Source of the DNA: Brucellaceae bacterium
GTDB taxonomy: Bacteria; Pseudomonadota; Alphaproteobacteria; Rhizobiales; Rhizobiaceae
Length of the DNA stretch: 64,000 bases
Direction of reading: 5' to 3'
Assembly (NCBI GenBank): GCA_020637775.1
Contig: JACKJV010000003.1
Coordinates: forward strand, 186,001 to 250,000
In this document: positions 9,926 to 18,991 of the stretch, in pieces
Layout of the letters: each line of letters begins with the position of its first letter
How positions within the stretch are numbered: the stretch's first letter is position 1
The notes under the pieces: model-generated
What the model saw: the letters and a program-made list of their open reading frames with translations, nothing else
Database searches by the model: none
What the model was told of the DNA's origin: nothing
Program-made: the position numbers and the translations under genes

Positions 9926-10675
9926 TCAGTCCTCGTAGCGGGCCCAGCCCGAAGGGCCGAGATGTTCTTGCGGCCGGAACCGGATCTTGTAGTCCATCTT
10001 GCGGGAGCCGCGCACCCAGTAACCCAGATAGACATGCGGCAGGCCCATCGTCCGTGCCCGTTCGATGTGATCGAGGATCATGAACGTTCCCAGCGAGCGC
10101 TCGGGCATGTCCGGGTTGAAGAAGGAGTAGACCATGGACAGGCCGTCGCCCATCACGTCGGTCAGCGCGATGGCAACCAGTTCGCCTTCGCCCTTGCCGG
10201 TGATGAACGTATCCGGCCCGCGCTTGCGGTATTCGATGATCCGCGTGTCGACATGTGTGTCCTCCACCATCATCGCATAGTCGAGAACCGTCATGTCCGA
10301 CATGCCGCCGCGCCGGTGGCGTGCATCGAGATAGCTGCGGAACAGGCTGTACTGCTCCGTCGAGGGCTCCGCGTCATAGACCGTGGAAACCAGGTCCTCG
10401 TTCGCGGCGACGACCCGGCGCATGTTGCGTGATGTCGTGAATTCCTGCGCCAGGATGCGAACCGAGACGCAGGCGCGGCAGGTCTCGCAGGCCGGCCGGT
10501 AGGCGATGTTCTGGGAGCGGCGGAAACCGCCCTGTGTCAGCAGGTCGTTCAGTTCGCTCGCCTTGTCTCCGACCAGGTGCGTGAAGACCTTGCGCTCGAA
10601 CTGGCCTTCCAGATAGGGGCAGGCCGATGGCGCGGTCAGGTAGAACTGCGGATTGTGAACGGGTTGCTGCGTCAT
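9926..10675 (-). CDS. bpt: Aspartate/glutamate leucyl(arginyl)-tRNA-protein transferase
   Basis: 249 residues, the normal size. Bpt transfers leucine from Leu-tRNA to proteins with N-terminal Asp or Glu and so marks them for ClpS/ClpAP degradation in the bacterial N-degron pathway. Family hallmarks are visible: the N-terminal cysteine cluster with [13 protein letters not shown] and the [12 protein letters not shown] motif (residues about 62-74), then RNMRRV and the GNAT-like C-terminal half with [41 protein letters not shown] (split here only for description). Upstream is a short 67-bp gap to the SLC13-type gene on the same strand. Confidence 0.93.
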   Translation of the reverse strand: MTQQPVHNPQFYLTAPSACPYLEGQFERKVFTHLVGDKASELNDLLTQGGFRRSQNIAYRPACETCRACVSVRILAQEFTTSRNMRRVVAANEDLVSTVYDAEPSTEQYSLFRSYLDARHRRGGMSDMTVLDYAMMVEDTHVDTRIIEYRKRGPDTFITGKGEGELVAIALTDVMGDGLSMVYSFFNPDMPERSLGTFMILDHIERARTMGLPHVYLGYWVRGSRKMDYKIRFRPQEHLGPSGWARYED

Positions 10676-10742
10676 GAATGCTCAAGATAGTAGCCGCCGG
10701 CGCGTTCGCCAATGCCAATTTTTTCCATCGGTTTCCGGCTCG

Positions 10743-12560
10743 CTAAAACCCGTAATACCATGGCGCGATCAGGGTGAATGTCAGCCACATCAGCAGGACG
10801 AGCGGCAGGCCGGCCTTCACGAAGTCCGAAAACCTGTATCCGCCCGGTCCCATCACCAGAAGATTGGTCTGGTAGCCGACCGGTGTCGCGAACGAGGCGT
10901 TGGAGGCGAAGATGACGGCGGCGATGAACGGCGCAGCCGGAAGGCCTGTGCTGGCCGCCATGTCCAGCGCGATGGGCGTGAACAGCACGGCGGTCGCGTT
11001 GTTCGACAGCACGTTCGTCATCAGGGCCACGACGAGGAACAGGCCGGACAGCAGCACGGCCGGGCCTTGTCCGGCCATGGCCATGACGGCGCCATCGGCG
11101 ATCAGCTTGGCGCCGCCGGTCTGCTCCAGCGCCGTGGCCGCGGCGATAGAGGAACCGACGAGCAGGAAGATCTGGCGGTCGAAGGCGCGCGCCGCCTGTT
11201 GCAATGTCAGGCAGCCCGTGGCGATCATTATGGCCGCGCCGATCACTGAACTGGCCACGATCGGCACCAGCGAGGTCGCCGCCGTTGTCACGATGAGGGC
11301 AAAGATCACGAAGGCGATCCATGCCTTCTGGCGCTGCGGTACGGCCTGTGCCGACCATTCCAGCAGCAGCAGGTCATGGCTGTCGCGCATGGAAAGCAGA
11401 TGCTGCTCGTCCGCCCCGACCAGCACCGTGTCGCCCGGCTCCAGCCGGATGTCGGCCAGCGGAACACGCCCCATGCGGCTCTTGCGCTGGATGCCGAGCA
11501 CATCCACGCCATGGGTGGACTGGATGCCGGCATTGCGTACCGTGCGTCCGGCATGGCGCGAACCCGGCGTGACCACGGTTTCGGCCACGTGGTAGGCCGG
11601 ACCCGGCTTGACGCGGGGATTGTCCTCGCTGTCCTCGCGCGTCGAGGGCGTGGCCGAGCCGCGCGCCAGCGCATTCATGAAGGCGCGCCGCGTGCCGGAA
11701 ACGACCACGCGGTCGCCTTCGGATATGACCATGTTCTCGAAAGGCGGCAGGAAATCCATCCCGCGCCGGATGATGAGCCGCGGCATCAGATCCTTCAGCC
11801 CGGGGAAAAGGCCCGCGCGCGATTCCATGCCGAGAAAGGGATGGCCGGCGCCGACCGTGATCTCGCCGATGAACTGCGCCCCGGCCGCCCGCCGCCTCTC
11901 CTCGCCGCCGCGCGTACCCCGCCGAAGGATGCGCGGCATGACGAGAAAGATGTACAGCGCACCGGCCGCCGCCAGCATCAATCCCGGCGCTGTAATGTCG
12001 AAAAAGCCGACCTCGTGACCGTTGCGCTGTGCCACGCCGGCCACCAGCAGGTTTGTCGAAGAGCCGATGATCGTCGTCATGCCGCCCAGGATCGAGAGGA
12101 ACGAGAGCGGCATCAACGCCCGCGATGCGGAGAAATTGCGCTGTGCGGCCAGAACGGTCAGCACGGGAATGAAGATGACCACCACCGGCGTGTTGTTCAG
12201 GAAGGCTGAGAGGAATGCAGCCGAAAGCAGCGTCACGGCCAGTGCCCGCACCGGTGAAGCGCCGCCGGCCTTTGCCGCGATGCGCGCCGGCTGGTCCATC
12301 GCGTCCGTGGCGAACAGCCCCTGGCCGACGATCAGCAGCGCGATGACGGTGACCAGCGCCGGGTTCGCGAAGCCTGCGACCAGTTGTTCCGGCCGGACCG
12401 CCGCGCCATCGCCGTTGGCGTAGGGAAACAGGGCGAACAGCGCCAGGAACGCGGCCAGTGAGCCGATCGCCACCGCCTCCAGCGCGAAGCGGTCGCTGAC
12501 ATAGGCGACCACCGTCAGCGCGATGATGGCAAAGGTGGCATAGGTATGGAAATCGGCCAT
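10743..12560 (-). CDS. SLC13-type permease with two RCK/TrkA-C domains
   Basis: 605 residues. Hydrophobic helices flank a soluble insert. The N-terminal half contains the family motif SAFLNNTPVVVIFIPV (about residues 115-130) and the GGMTTIIGSSTNLLVAG signature. The insert (about 205-385) holds two TrkA-C-like domains (VISEGDRVVVSG; IRLEPGDTVLVGADEQ), and the C-terminal half repeats the inverted transport fold (MTNVLSNNATAVLFTPIAL). Such proteins are annotated as sulfate or dicarboxylate sodium symporters; the substrate is not evident. TrkA-C domains usually bind small ligands and gate transport. Confidence 0.88.
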   Translation of the reverse strand: MADFHTYATFAIIALTVVAYVSDRFALEAVAIGSLAAFLALFALFPYANGDGAAVRPEQLVAGFANPALVTVIALLIVGQGLFATDAMDQPARIAAKAGGASPVRALAVTLLSAAFLSAFLNNTPVVVIFIPVLTVLAAQRNFSASRALMPLSFLSILGGMTTIIGSSTNLLVAGVAQRNGHEVGFFDITAPGLMLAAAGALYIFLVMPRILRRGTRGGEERRRAAGAQFIGEITVGAGHPFLGMESRAGLFPGLKDLMPRLIIRRGMDFLPPFENMVISEGDRVVVSGTRRAFMNALARGSATPSTREDSEDNPRVKPGPAYHVAETVVTPGSRHAGRTVRNAGIQSTHGVDVLGIQRKSRMGRVPLADIRLEPGDTVLVGADEQHLLSMRDSHDLLLLEWSAQAVPQRQKAWIAFVIFALIVTTAATSLVPIVASSVIGAAIMIATGCLTLQQAARAFDRQIFLLVGSSIAAATALEQTGGAKLIADGAVMAMAGQGPAVLLSGLFLVVALMTNVLSNNATAVLFTPIALDMAASTGLPAAPFIAAVIFASNASFATPVGYQTNLLVMGPGGYRFSDFVKAGLPLVLLMWLTFTLIAPWYYGF

Positions 12561-12655
12561 TCAACGTCCGCGGGCGAGGATTCGTCCATGGACACTGTAG
12601 AATGGTGCGCGGCCGTTGGCGAGTGCCGAATTCCCTGCCGCGGGCAGGGCCGCCG

Positions 12656-13180
12656 TCAGGCCTTGTCGCGCACCACGACGGTGCCGAGCAGGAGGTCGTG
12701 AACCGTGCGCTTGCGGTCCAGAACCAGCGTGGCCAGCAGGATGAGGCCGGAGGTGAACACGTTTCCGGCCCAGAACAGGACCGTGTGGACGATGGCAAGC
12801 AGCGGATCGATCCGCAACCCGTCCAGCCTTGCAAGCCGGATGCCCGTCATCTGCATGCCGACCGTCGCCTGCCGTCCGCCGCCCAGCGTCATGGCCACGT
12901 AGGTCAGCGCCACGAAGGGGCCGAAGACGGCAAACAGCATCCAGCCAAGACCCAGCGTGACGATGCCCAGCAGAAAGACCAGGATGGCAAACGGGATCAT
13001 CAGGAGCAGGATGATGACGTAATCAATGAAAAACGCCATGACGCGCCGCGTGCGCACCCCCTCATACAGGCGCCAGTCTTCATCCGCGGGGAAACCGCTG
13101 TCATGGACCGTCTTGCCGTCGATCGTGCGTGCCAAGTCTTTCCTGCCTTTCTTCCCGTCCGGGAACTGCAATGCTTGCAA
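12656..13180 (-). CDS. RDD family membrane protein
   Basis: 174 residues with an RDD domain of three hydrophobic segments (about 50-75, 80-105, 135-160) preceded by a soluble leader containing EGVRTRRVMAFFIDYVII, where the Arg and Asp that name the family are seen. The product may be a small ion-transport-like protein; RDD proteins have been linked to Na+ or other ion exchange in some bacteria, but the role here is unknown. Upstream of the SLC13-type gene on the same strand with a 95-bp gap. Confidence 0.8.
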   Translation of the reverse strand: MQALQFPDGKKGRKDLARTIDGKTVHDSGFPADEDWRLYEGVRTRRVMAFFIDYVIILLLMIPFAILVFLLGIVTLGLGWMLFAVFGPFVALTYVAMTLGGGRQATVGMQMTGIRLARLDGLRIDPLLAIVHTVLFWAGNVFTSGLILLATLVLDRKRTVHDLLLGTVVVRDKA

Positions 13181-13463
13181 GGCTTCACATGGGAAGGCGT
13201 GCCTGCCGGTTCAAGGAAGCGAGGGGTTGGACCGGCCGGAGACAAAGAAACGGCTGTCCGGGTGCTTGAAAAACGAATTGATTCATTGAAGACTGATTTT
13301 TAGGCAATCGGACAAGATGAACCCGGACAGTTTCCCGAATGGCAGCGTGCGCGGACGCGCGTTTTCCGGTTCCGGTGTCGGGAGGGCCGGGCCGATGGCT
13401 TGCCGGACGCGGTTGCCGGCAAGGGGGCGGAAGGAAGTGGACCGCAACAGGGAGGGACCCGAC

Positions 13464-13838
13464 ATGCGCGGCATAGCTTTTCTCTTCGTCGCCACCGCGG
13501 CGCTTTTCGTCACCATCGGCATGGTCTGGGGAATCCAGATGTCGGCCAGCGGCAATCACATGCTGTCGGGCGCCCACGCCCATCTCAACCTGATCGGATG
13601 GGTGACGATGGGGCTTTTCGGTTTCTACTATCACCTCGTGCCCGCCGCCGCGGCTCGGCCGCTGGCCAAGGTTCACTACGGGGTGGCCACGCTGGGCGTG
13701 CTGACCATCGTGCCGGGCATCGTCATGGTGCTCAGGCAGCAGGGCGAGACCCTGGCCGCCATCGGCTCGGTCCTGACCATCCTGTCGATGCTGATCTTCC
13801 TCTACACGGTGCTGACGACAAGGGCACAGGCAGCCTGA
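13464..13838 (+). CDS. Small four-helix membrane protein resembling a heme-copper oxidase subunit I fragment
   Basis: 124 residues starting at the ATG at 13464, which has a good GGGAGGGA Shine-Dalgarno (13450-13457); a longer in-frame opening from 13317 lacks one and is less likely. Four hydrophobic helices are predicted. After the first comes MSGNHMLSGAHAHLNLIGW (with SA inserted near its start), a His-rich motif like the one that opens helix 2 of NorB/cbb3-type oxidase subunits I. Only one or a few helices of that fold are present, so it cannot be a full oxidase. Similar stand-alone proteins occur in rhizobial genomes as hypothetical proteins. Function unknown; heme binding is a guess. Confidence 0.7.
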   Translation: MRGIAFLFVATAALFVTIGMVWGIQMSASGNHMLSGAHAHLNLIGWVTMGLFGFYYHLVPAAAARPLAKVHYGVATLGVLTIVPGIVMVLRQQGETLAAIGSVLTILSMLIFLYTVLTTRAQAA

Positions 13839-13874
13839 CTGCAAGGCGCCGGCAAGGGCTGGCCGCCTTCGCGG

Positions 13875-14900
13875 TCAGCCTTTCAGCATCTCCGCCACCT
13901 GTGGCGCGAAATAGGTGAGGATGCCATCGCAGCCCGCCCGCTTGAAGGCCGCCAGGCTTTCCAGCATGGCCCTGTCATGATCCAGCCAGCCGTTGGCCGA
14001 TGCCGCCTTGATCATCGCGTATTCGCCCGAGACCTGATAGGCGAAGGTGGGCAGGCCGAACGTGTCCTTGAGGCGCCGGCAGATGTCGAGATAGGGCATG
14101 CCCGGCTTGACCATCACCATGTCGGCGCCTTCGGCGATGTCGGCTTCGGTCTCGCGGATGGCTTCCTCGCTGTTGGACGGGTCGATGTAATAGGTCTTCT
14201 TGTCGCCCTTGAGCAGACCGCCGGTGCCGACGGCCTCGCGGTAAGGGCCGTAGAAGCCGGAGGCAAACTTGGTGGCATAGGACATGATGGCCACGTCCTG
14301 GAAACCGGCTGCGTCCAGCGCATCGCGAATGGCACCGATGCGTCCGTCCATCATGTCGGAAGGGGCGATGATGTCTGCGCCGGCCTCTGCCTGCCCCACC
14401 GCCGCGCGGGCCAGCAGGTCCACGGTCTCGTCGTTGACGATGATGCCGTCGCGCAGGATGCCGTCATGGCCGTGACTGGTGAACGGGTCGAGCGCGACGT
14501 CGGTGATGATGCCGATCTCCGGCACCGCGGCCTTGATGGCGCGGCTGGCCTTGTTGATCACGTTGTCCGCGTCGAGAATGTGGGAGCCGGTATCGTCGCG
14601 CCGGTCCATGGCGATATTGGGGAACGTGGCCAACGCCGGAATGCCGAGCCTGGCCGCCTTTTCCGCCTCGCGCACGGCGAGATCGACCGTCATGCGCCGG
14701 ACGCCCGGCATGGCCGCGATGTCCTCGCTGCGGTTCTCGCCCTCGATCACGAAGATCGGCCAGATCAGGTCATCGACCGTCAGCCGCGTCTCCTGCACCA
14801 GCCGGCGCGACCAGTCGGCCTTGCGCATCCGCCGCAAGCGGCGCGATCCGGTGATTTCATCGACGGAACGGGGCATCGAAAACGTGTCCATGCGGTTCAT
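13875..14900 (-). CDS. hemB: Delta-aminolevulinic acid dehydratase (porphobilinogen synthase)
   Basis: 341 residues. HemB condenses two 5-aminolevulinate molecules to porphobilinogen in tetrapyrrole synthesis. The two active-site lysines are present (K211 in SYATKFASGFYGPY and K265 in VMVKPGMPY). The usual zinc-binding cysteine cluster is replaced by DVALDPFTSHGHDG (residues 134-147), as in the Mg-dependent alphaproteobacterial and plant-type enzymes. Divergent from the hydrolase gene at 15052; converges with the small membrane protein gene. Confidence 0.97.
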   Translation of the reverse strand: MNRMDTFSMPRSVDEITGSRRLRRMRKADWSRRLVQETRLTVDDLIWPIFVIEGENRSEDIAAMPGVRRMTVDLAVREAEKAARLGIPALATFPNIAMDRRDDTGSHILDADNVINKASRAIKAAVPEIGIITDVALDPFTSHGHDGILRDGIIVNDETVDLLARAAVGQAEAGADIIAPSDMMDGRIGAIRDALDAAGFQDVAIMSYATKFASGFYGPYREAVGTGGLLKGDKKTYYIDPSNSEEAIRETEADIAEGADMVMVKPGMPYLDICRRLKDTFGLPTFAYQVSGEYAMIKAASANGWLDHDRAMLESLAAFKRAGCDGILTYFAPQVAEMLKG

Positions 14901-14978
14901 GATCCTGTCCTTCAGTTCGCCTTGCCGCGAAGGGCCTCCGGTTGAACCACAGTTGGGCCGCGCCGGGCAACCGCGCCA

Positions 14979-15008
14979 TTGACAAAAAAGCGCACTGGCC
15001 CGTAAGCC
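14979..15008 (+). promoter_or_regulatory. Candidate promoter of the 15052 operon
   Basis: TTGACA (14979-14984) is a perfect -35 element. A -10 is only weakly recognisable 17-18 bases later (GTAAGC/TAAGCC). It lies in the 151-bp divergent gap between hemB and the hydrolase gene. Confidence 0.4.
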
Positions 15009-15051
15009 GGACAGGGCAGGGGGGCCAGAGGGAGAGGGAGCGATTCACGGC

Positions 15052-16107
15052 ATGGGTATCGAATTCGGCGGCGGCGATGAAATCCGCTTCGAGAAGCGGG
15101 GAAGGGCGGGCGTGATCACCATGACACGGCCCAAGGCGCTGAACGCGCTGACGCATTCGATGGTTCAGGCGATGGCGCGCGCCATGGATGCCTGGGAAGA
15201 AGACGACGATGTCGCCCTTGTCGTCATCCGGGGCGAAGGCCGCGCCTTCTGTGCCGGCGGCGACATCATGGATATCTACCGGGCCGGCCGCGAAGGCCGG
15301 GTGCTCACCGCCTTCTTCCGCGACGAATACCGGCTCAACGCCCGCATCAACCGCTTTCCCAAGCCCTGGGTGTCGCTCATCGACGGCATCGTCATGGGCG
15401 GCGGCTGCGGCGTGTCGATGAACGGCGCGGTGCGCGTCTTCGGCGACAAGGGCGTGATCGCCATGCCGGAAGTGGGGATCGGCTTCTTTCCCGATGTCGG
15501 CGGCAGTCACTTCCTGCCCCGCCTGCGCGGTCGTTCGGGCATCTGGATGGGGTTGACCGGCGAGCGCGTAAAGCAGGGCGATGCGCTGGCCCTCGGCGCG
15601 GCCACGCACGCGGTCGCCTCGGCGGATTTCGGCGCGCTGCTCGATGCCATGTGCGAATCGGGCGATGCCGCTGCCTCGCTGATGCGTTTCTGCATCCGCC
15701 CTGAACCGGAAACAGGCTCGGAAACCTTCGAAGCCATCGACCGTCTGTTCGAAGGCTCCAGCCTGGAAGCCGTGGTGGCCGCGCTGAACGAGGCCGCCGA
15801 CGAGGGCGACGGTTTCGCCCGCCGGACGCTTGACACCATCGCCGGCCGCTCGCCGACATCGCTTCACGTCGCCTTCCGCCAGATGGCACGCGGCGCCGGC
15901 ATGTCGATGGACGATTGCATGCGCATGGAGTTCCGCATCGTCAACCGCATGCTGGTCGGCCACGACTTCTACGAGGGCATCCGCGCCGTTCTCGTGGACC
16001 GCGACAATGCGCCCGCATGGCGCCCGGCCACCATCGAGGCTGTCGAAACCGCTGACATCGACGCCTATTTCGCGCCGCTCGACGGCGGGGAACTGCCACT
16101 GCCATGA
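15052..16107 (+). CDS. 3-hydroxyisobutyryl-CoA hydrolase (enoyl-CoA hydratase/isomerase family)
   Basis: 351 residues. Crotonase fold with the long C-terminal extension of HIBCH enzymes, which release 3-hydroxyisobutyrate in valine catabolism. Visible motifs are MTRPKALNALTHSM, the oxyanion-hole segment GEGRAFCAGGDIMDIY, GIVMGGGCGVSM, and MPEVGIGFFPDVGGSHFL, where the Glu and Asp are the catalytic pair of this subgroup. Its stop overlaps the next gene's ATG (16104), so they form one operon. The wider crotonase family is large, but the FFPDVGGS signature favours HIBCH over a plain hydratase. Confidence 0.88.
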   Translation: MGIEFGGGDEIRFEKRGRAGVITMTRPKALNALTHSMVQAMARAMDAWEEDDDVALVVIRGEGRAFCAGGDIMDIYRAGREGRVLTAFFRDEYRLNARINRFPKPWVSLIDGIVMGGGCGVSMNGAVRVFGDKGVIAMPEVGIGFFPDVGGSHFLPRLRGRSGIWMGLTGERVKQGDALALGAATHAVASADFGALLDAMCESGDAAASLMRFCIRPEPETGSETFEAIDRLFEGSSLEAVVAALNEAADEGDGFARRTLDTIAGRSPTSLHVAFRQMARGAGMSMDDCMRMEFRIVNRMLVGHDFYEGIRAVLVDRDNAPAWRPATIEAVETADIDAYFAPLDGGELPLP

Positions 16108-16529
16108 TGCAAACCGCCGAGGCCGGGATCTTCAAGCCGTCGCGCGCCGCGCAGGCCTCCGTCGTCTTCATGCGCTTCCTCGCGGTCCTTTCGCTGTGGA
16201 GCGGCCTGGCCTACTGGCTTCGCCTGGTCGGGCTGGAACCCGGCGGCATCTGGCGCTTCGATCTCATGCCCATCCATTGGCAGATCGCCGCCGTCAGCCT
16301 CGCCGTGCTTTATCCCTTCGCCGCCGTCGGCCTTTGGCTTCCGGCATCCTGGGGGCCGGTGATCTGGACGCTTTGCGCTGCCTCGGAGATCACCATGCAT
16401 GCGCTCTATCCGCACCTGTTCGGCGACCGTGAGCTGCTGGTCATCGCCCATCTGGGGGTGCTGGCCGCACTGGTTGCGCTGCGGGTTTACCTGTGGCTGG
16501 AGGTTCGCCGCAGCCGCGATGCCGCGTGA
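16104..16529 (+). CDS. Small conserved membrane protein (DUF6163-like)
   Basis: 141 residues with four hydrophobic helices (about 22-45, 58-80, 85-105, 112-132) and a basic C-terminus. The ATG overlaps the stop of the upstream hydrolase. It resembles a family of unknown function found next to the same hydrolase in rhizobia; the DUF6163 name is from memory and tentative. No catalytic residues are apparent. Confidence 0.65.
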   Translation: MMQTAEAGIFKPSRAAQASVVFMRFLAVLSLWSGLAYWLRLVGLEPGGIWRFDLMPIHWQIAAVSLAVLYPFAAVGLWLPASWGPVIWTLCAASEITMHALYPHLFGDRELLVIAHLGVLAALVALRVYLWLEVRRSRDAA

Positions 16530-16543
16530 GGCAGGCGCCCGGC

Positions 16544-16640
16544 GTTAACCTTTCATTGCCCAACCTGCCGCTTCGGCATGGAGCAAGGTTTTGTTAACGC
16601 AAGCCTTTAAGTCGACTTTTAATCGCCTTCGATAATGTGG
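16544..16640 (+). promoter_or_regulatory. ldtR upstream region with two GTTAAC sites
   Basis: The 169-bp gap before ldtR contains GTTAAC twice (16544-16549 and 16593-16598) and a 10-bp palindrome AAGTCGACTT (16609-16618). GATAAT at 16631-16636 is a plausible -10. The second GTTAAC is within TTTGTTAACG (16590-16599), which recurs in the promoter of the L,D-transpeptidase gene. Autoregulation by LdtR is inferred. Confidence 0.45.
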
Positions 16641-16698
16641 GCGCCAAGGTGACGGCAAAACAACAAGTCACCAGGCGTCCAACAGAAGGCAAGAAACA

Positions 16699-17217
16699 AT
16701 GAGCAATGCACGTCGTGCTGTCTCGCAGCAGCCCGCAGCTTCCGACAAGCAGGAAAGCGCCATCCACTCCCTTTACATGGAGTCGGTGCATCTTCTTGAA
16801 CGTCTGCACCGCCGCCTGCTTGATGTGGTCAAGGACGAATTCGAGCGCAACGGCCGCTCCGACATCAACGCCGTCCAGGCGCTTCTCCTTTTCAACATCG
16901 GCGACAGCGAACTGACAGCCGGCGAACTGCGCACGCGCGGCTATTACCTGGGCTCCAACGTGTCCTACAATCTCAAGAAGATGGTGGACATGGGCTTCCT
17001 TCATCATCAGCGTTCGCGTGTCGACCGGCGTTCCGTCCGCGTCAGCCTGACGCAGAAGGGCAAGGATGTCGCGGCCATCGTTTCCGGTCTCTACCAGCGC
17101 CATATCGGATCCATCGAACAGGTCGGCGGCATCGGTCCGGAGGAATTCCAGCAGATGAACCGTGCGCTCCAGCGTCTCGACCGTTTCTGGAACGACACCA
17201 TCGCCTACCGCATGTGA
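16699..17217 (+). CDS. ldtR: MarR family regulator LdtR
   Basis: 172 residues. A winged helix-turn-helix MarR domain (about 40-140) has SDINAVQALLLFNIGDSELTA and GSNVSYNLKKMVDMGF, and a wing near HHQRSRVDRRSVRVSLTQKG. The protein strongly resembles LdtR of Candidatus Liberibacter asiaticus, reported to activate the L,D-transpeptidase gene ldtP and osmotic-stress tolerance. The next gene, 314 bp downstream on the same strand, is exactly such a transpeptidase, which supports the assignment. Confidence 0.88.
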   Translation: MSNARRAVSQQPAASDKQESAIHSLYMESVHLLERLHRRLLDVVKDEFERNGRSDINAVQALLLFNIGDSELTAGELRTRGYYLGSNVSYNLKKMVDMGFLHHQRSRVDRRSVRVSLTQKGKDVAAIVSGLYQRHIGSIEQVGGIGPEEFQQMNRALQRLDRFWNDTIAYRM

Positions 17218-17531
17218 TGGGCCGTACATGACGGGGGTGGACATGGCAGGCGGGGCCGCCGCCTGTCCCCGGTCCCCGTGTCCGGCGCGCGGAAGCTGCG
17301 TGCGACGTGGTGATAACGCGGCCGTGATCCGGCGCCCACAATCAGGCCATATTCGCGTGGCATCGCCTCTTCCGATGGGGAAGGGCGAGCGGGTTTGTCC
17401 CGGCTAGCGACAACCAGCGGCAACAGGCTTGGCGCTTTGTTAACGTTGACGTGCAATCTTTCCCTTTCCATAATCCCGTGACCTGAAGGCCTTTCCGGTC
17501 ACGTAGAACTTGACGACGAGGGAAGACGATC
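17218..17531 (+). promoter_or_regulatory. 314-bp gap: promoter of the L,D-transpeptidase gene
   Basis: No gene is evident in this gap. A strong promoter is TTGACG (17446-17451), 17-base spacer, CATAAT (17469-17474). Directly upstream of the -35 is TTTGTTAACG (17436-17445), identical to a 10-mer in the ldtR leader. That spacing suits an activator touching RNA polymerase. The Shine-Dalgarno GAGGGAAGA precedes the ATG at 17532. Confidence 0.65.
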
Positions 17532-18785
17532 ATGGCAACCAGCCGCCGCCTTTTTCTAGCCGGTGCCGGTGCGACAGCGCTGTCAGCGATGAGCGGGGCC
17601 GCCCGGGCGGATGACATCATCCGCACCATCATCGAGTCGCCGCGCCGTGGCAATTGGGACACCGAGTTTGATGCGCGCGCTTCGCAGGGCGGGCGGGTCG
17701 CCTCCAACCTTCCCATCTTCAACCCCGACACCGTCTCCTATGTCGAGCACGCGATCGCGCAATACGAGGACATCGTCGCGCGCGGCGGCTGGCCGGTCGT
17801 GCCTGCCCGCCAGAAGCTCCGGCTCGGCATGATCGACCCGTCTGTCGAAACGCTGCGCAAGCGCCTGATGATCTCGGGTGACCTGTCGCCGCGTGCCGGC
17901 ATGTCGCAGGCCTACGACACCTATGTCGATGCAGCGGTGAAGCGTTTCCAGGAGCGCCACGGGCTGCCTGCCGACGGCGTCATGGGGCGCTACACCTTTG
18001 CCGCCATGAACGTGTCCGCGCCCGTTCGCCTCGGCCAGTTGCAGACCAACCTGGTTCGCCTGCGGTCCATGTCCGGTTATCTGGGCGACCGCTACGTCAT
18101 GGTCAACATCCCCGCCGCCCAGATCGAGGCGGTGGAAAACGGCCGTGTCGTCTCGCGCCACACCGCGATTGTCGGCAAGGTGGACCGCCAGACGCCGATC
18201 CTCAATTCGAAGATCAACGAGGTCATCATCAATCCGTACTGGACGGCGCCGGAATCGATCATCCGCAAGGACATCATTCCGCTGATGCGCAAGGATCCGA
18301 CCTACCTGACGCGCAACAACATCCGCATCTTCGCCCAGGACGGAAACGAGATTCCGCCGGAAATGGTGGACTGGACAACCGACGAGGCCGCGAATTACCG
18401 GCTGCGCCAGGATCCCGGCAAGATCAACGCCATGGCGTCGGTCAAGATCAACTTCCCCAATCCGCATGCCACCTACATGCACGACACCCCGCAGCAGAGC
18501 CTGTTCGGCAAGCTTGCGCGTTTCGAAAGCTCCGGCTGTGTCCGCGTGCAGAATGTGCGCGATCTGGTTAGCTGGCTCCTGCGCGAGACCGATGGCTGGA
18601 ACCGGCAGCGCTTCGAGGCCACCATCAAGTCCGGCGAGAGCACGCCGGTGCAACTGGCCGAGCCGGTGCCGGTCTACTTCACCTATGTGTCGGCCTGGTC
18701 GACGGGCGACGGCGTGGTTCATTTCCGCGACGACATCTACGGCCGCGACGGGGTGGACGAATTGCAGCTGTCCTCCACGCTCTGA
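17532..18785 (+). CDS. ldtP: L,D-transpeptidase (LdtP-like)
   Basis: 417 residues. The first 26 residues form a Tat-like signal peptide (SRRLFLAGAGATALSAM, then ARA). A peptidoglycan-binding-like domain (about 125-160; AVKRFQERHGLPADGVMG) precedes a YkuD catalytic domain (about 190-350). The active-site motif is SSGCVRV with catalytic Cys336 (bases 18537-18539) and an upstream His in THDTP-like context (HATYMHDTP). The enzyme makes 3-3 crosslinks in peptidoglycan or attaches proteins to it in the periplasm. LdtR upstream is its likely regulator. Confidence 0.9.
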   Translation: MATSRRLFLAGAGATALSAMSGAARADDIIRTIIESPRRGNWDTEFDARASQGGRVASNLPIFNPDTVSYVEHAIAQYEDIVARGGWPVVPARQKLRLGMIDPSVETLRKRLMISGDLSPRAGMSQAYDTYVDAAVKRFQERHGLPADGVMGRYTFAAMNVSAPVRLGQLQTNLVRLRSMSGYLGDRYVMVNIPAAQIEAVENGRVVSRHTAIVGKVDRQTPILNSKINEVIINPYWTAPESIIRKDIIPLMRKDPTYLTRNNIRIFAQDGNEIPPEMVDWTTDEAANYRLRQDPGKINAMASVKINFPNPHATYMHDTPQQSLFGKLARFESSGCVRVQNVRDLVSWLLRETDGWNRQRFEATIKSGESTPVQLAEPVPVYFTYVSAWSTGDGVVHFRDDIYGRDGVDELQLSSTL

Positions 18786-18819
18786 GGCGCGCGCGAAGCG
18801 TGTCGCAAAGAAGGGTATG

Positions 18820-18850
18820 AACGCCGCTCCGCCATGCGGGGCGGCGTTTT
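18820..18850 (+). terminator. Intrinsic terminator after the L,D-transpeptidase gene
   Basis: A 13-bp stem (AACGCCGCTCCGC 18820-18832, GCGGGGCGGCGTT 18836-18848, one G-T pair) with a CAT loop is followed by TTTT. Confidence 0.8.
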
Positions 18851-18991
18851 GCATGGCGCTATGGTCCGGCGCCGGCGGGCGAAAAACCGTCCGCATTGTT
18901 TGCGCACGCGGCAAGTGGCAGGCCGCGAGAAACTGTGATAAGCCGCGCTCTCGTTTCTCCCGAGACCGCTGACAGGAAGGGACCACACAGC

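Noticed and set aside
13260..13300. An FNR-type box (TTGAT-N4-ATCAA) before the small membrane protein gene
   Set aside because: TTGATTCATTGAA lacks the second half-site.
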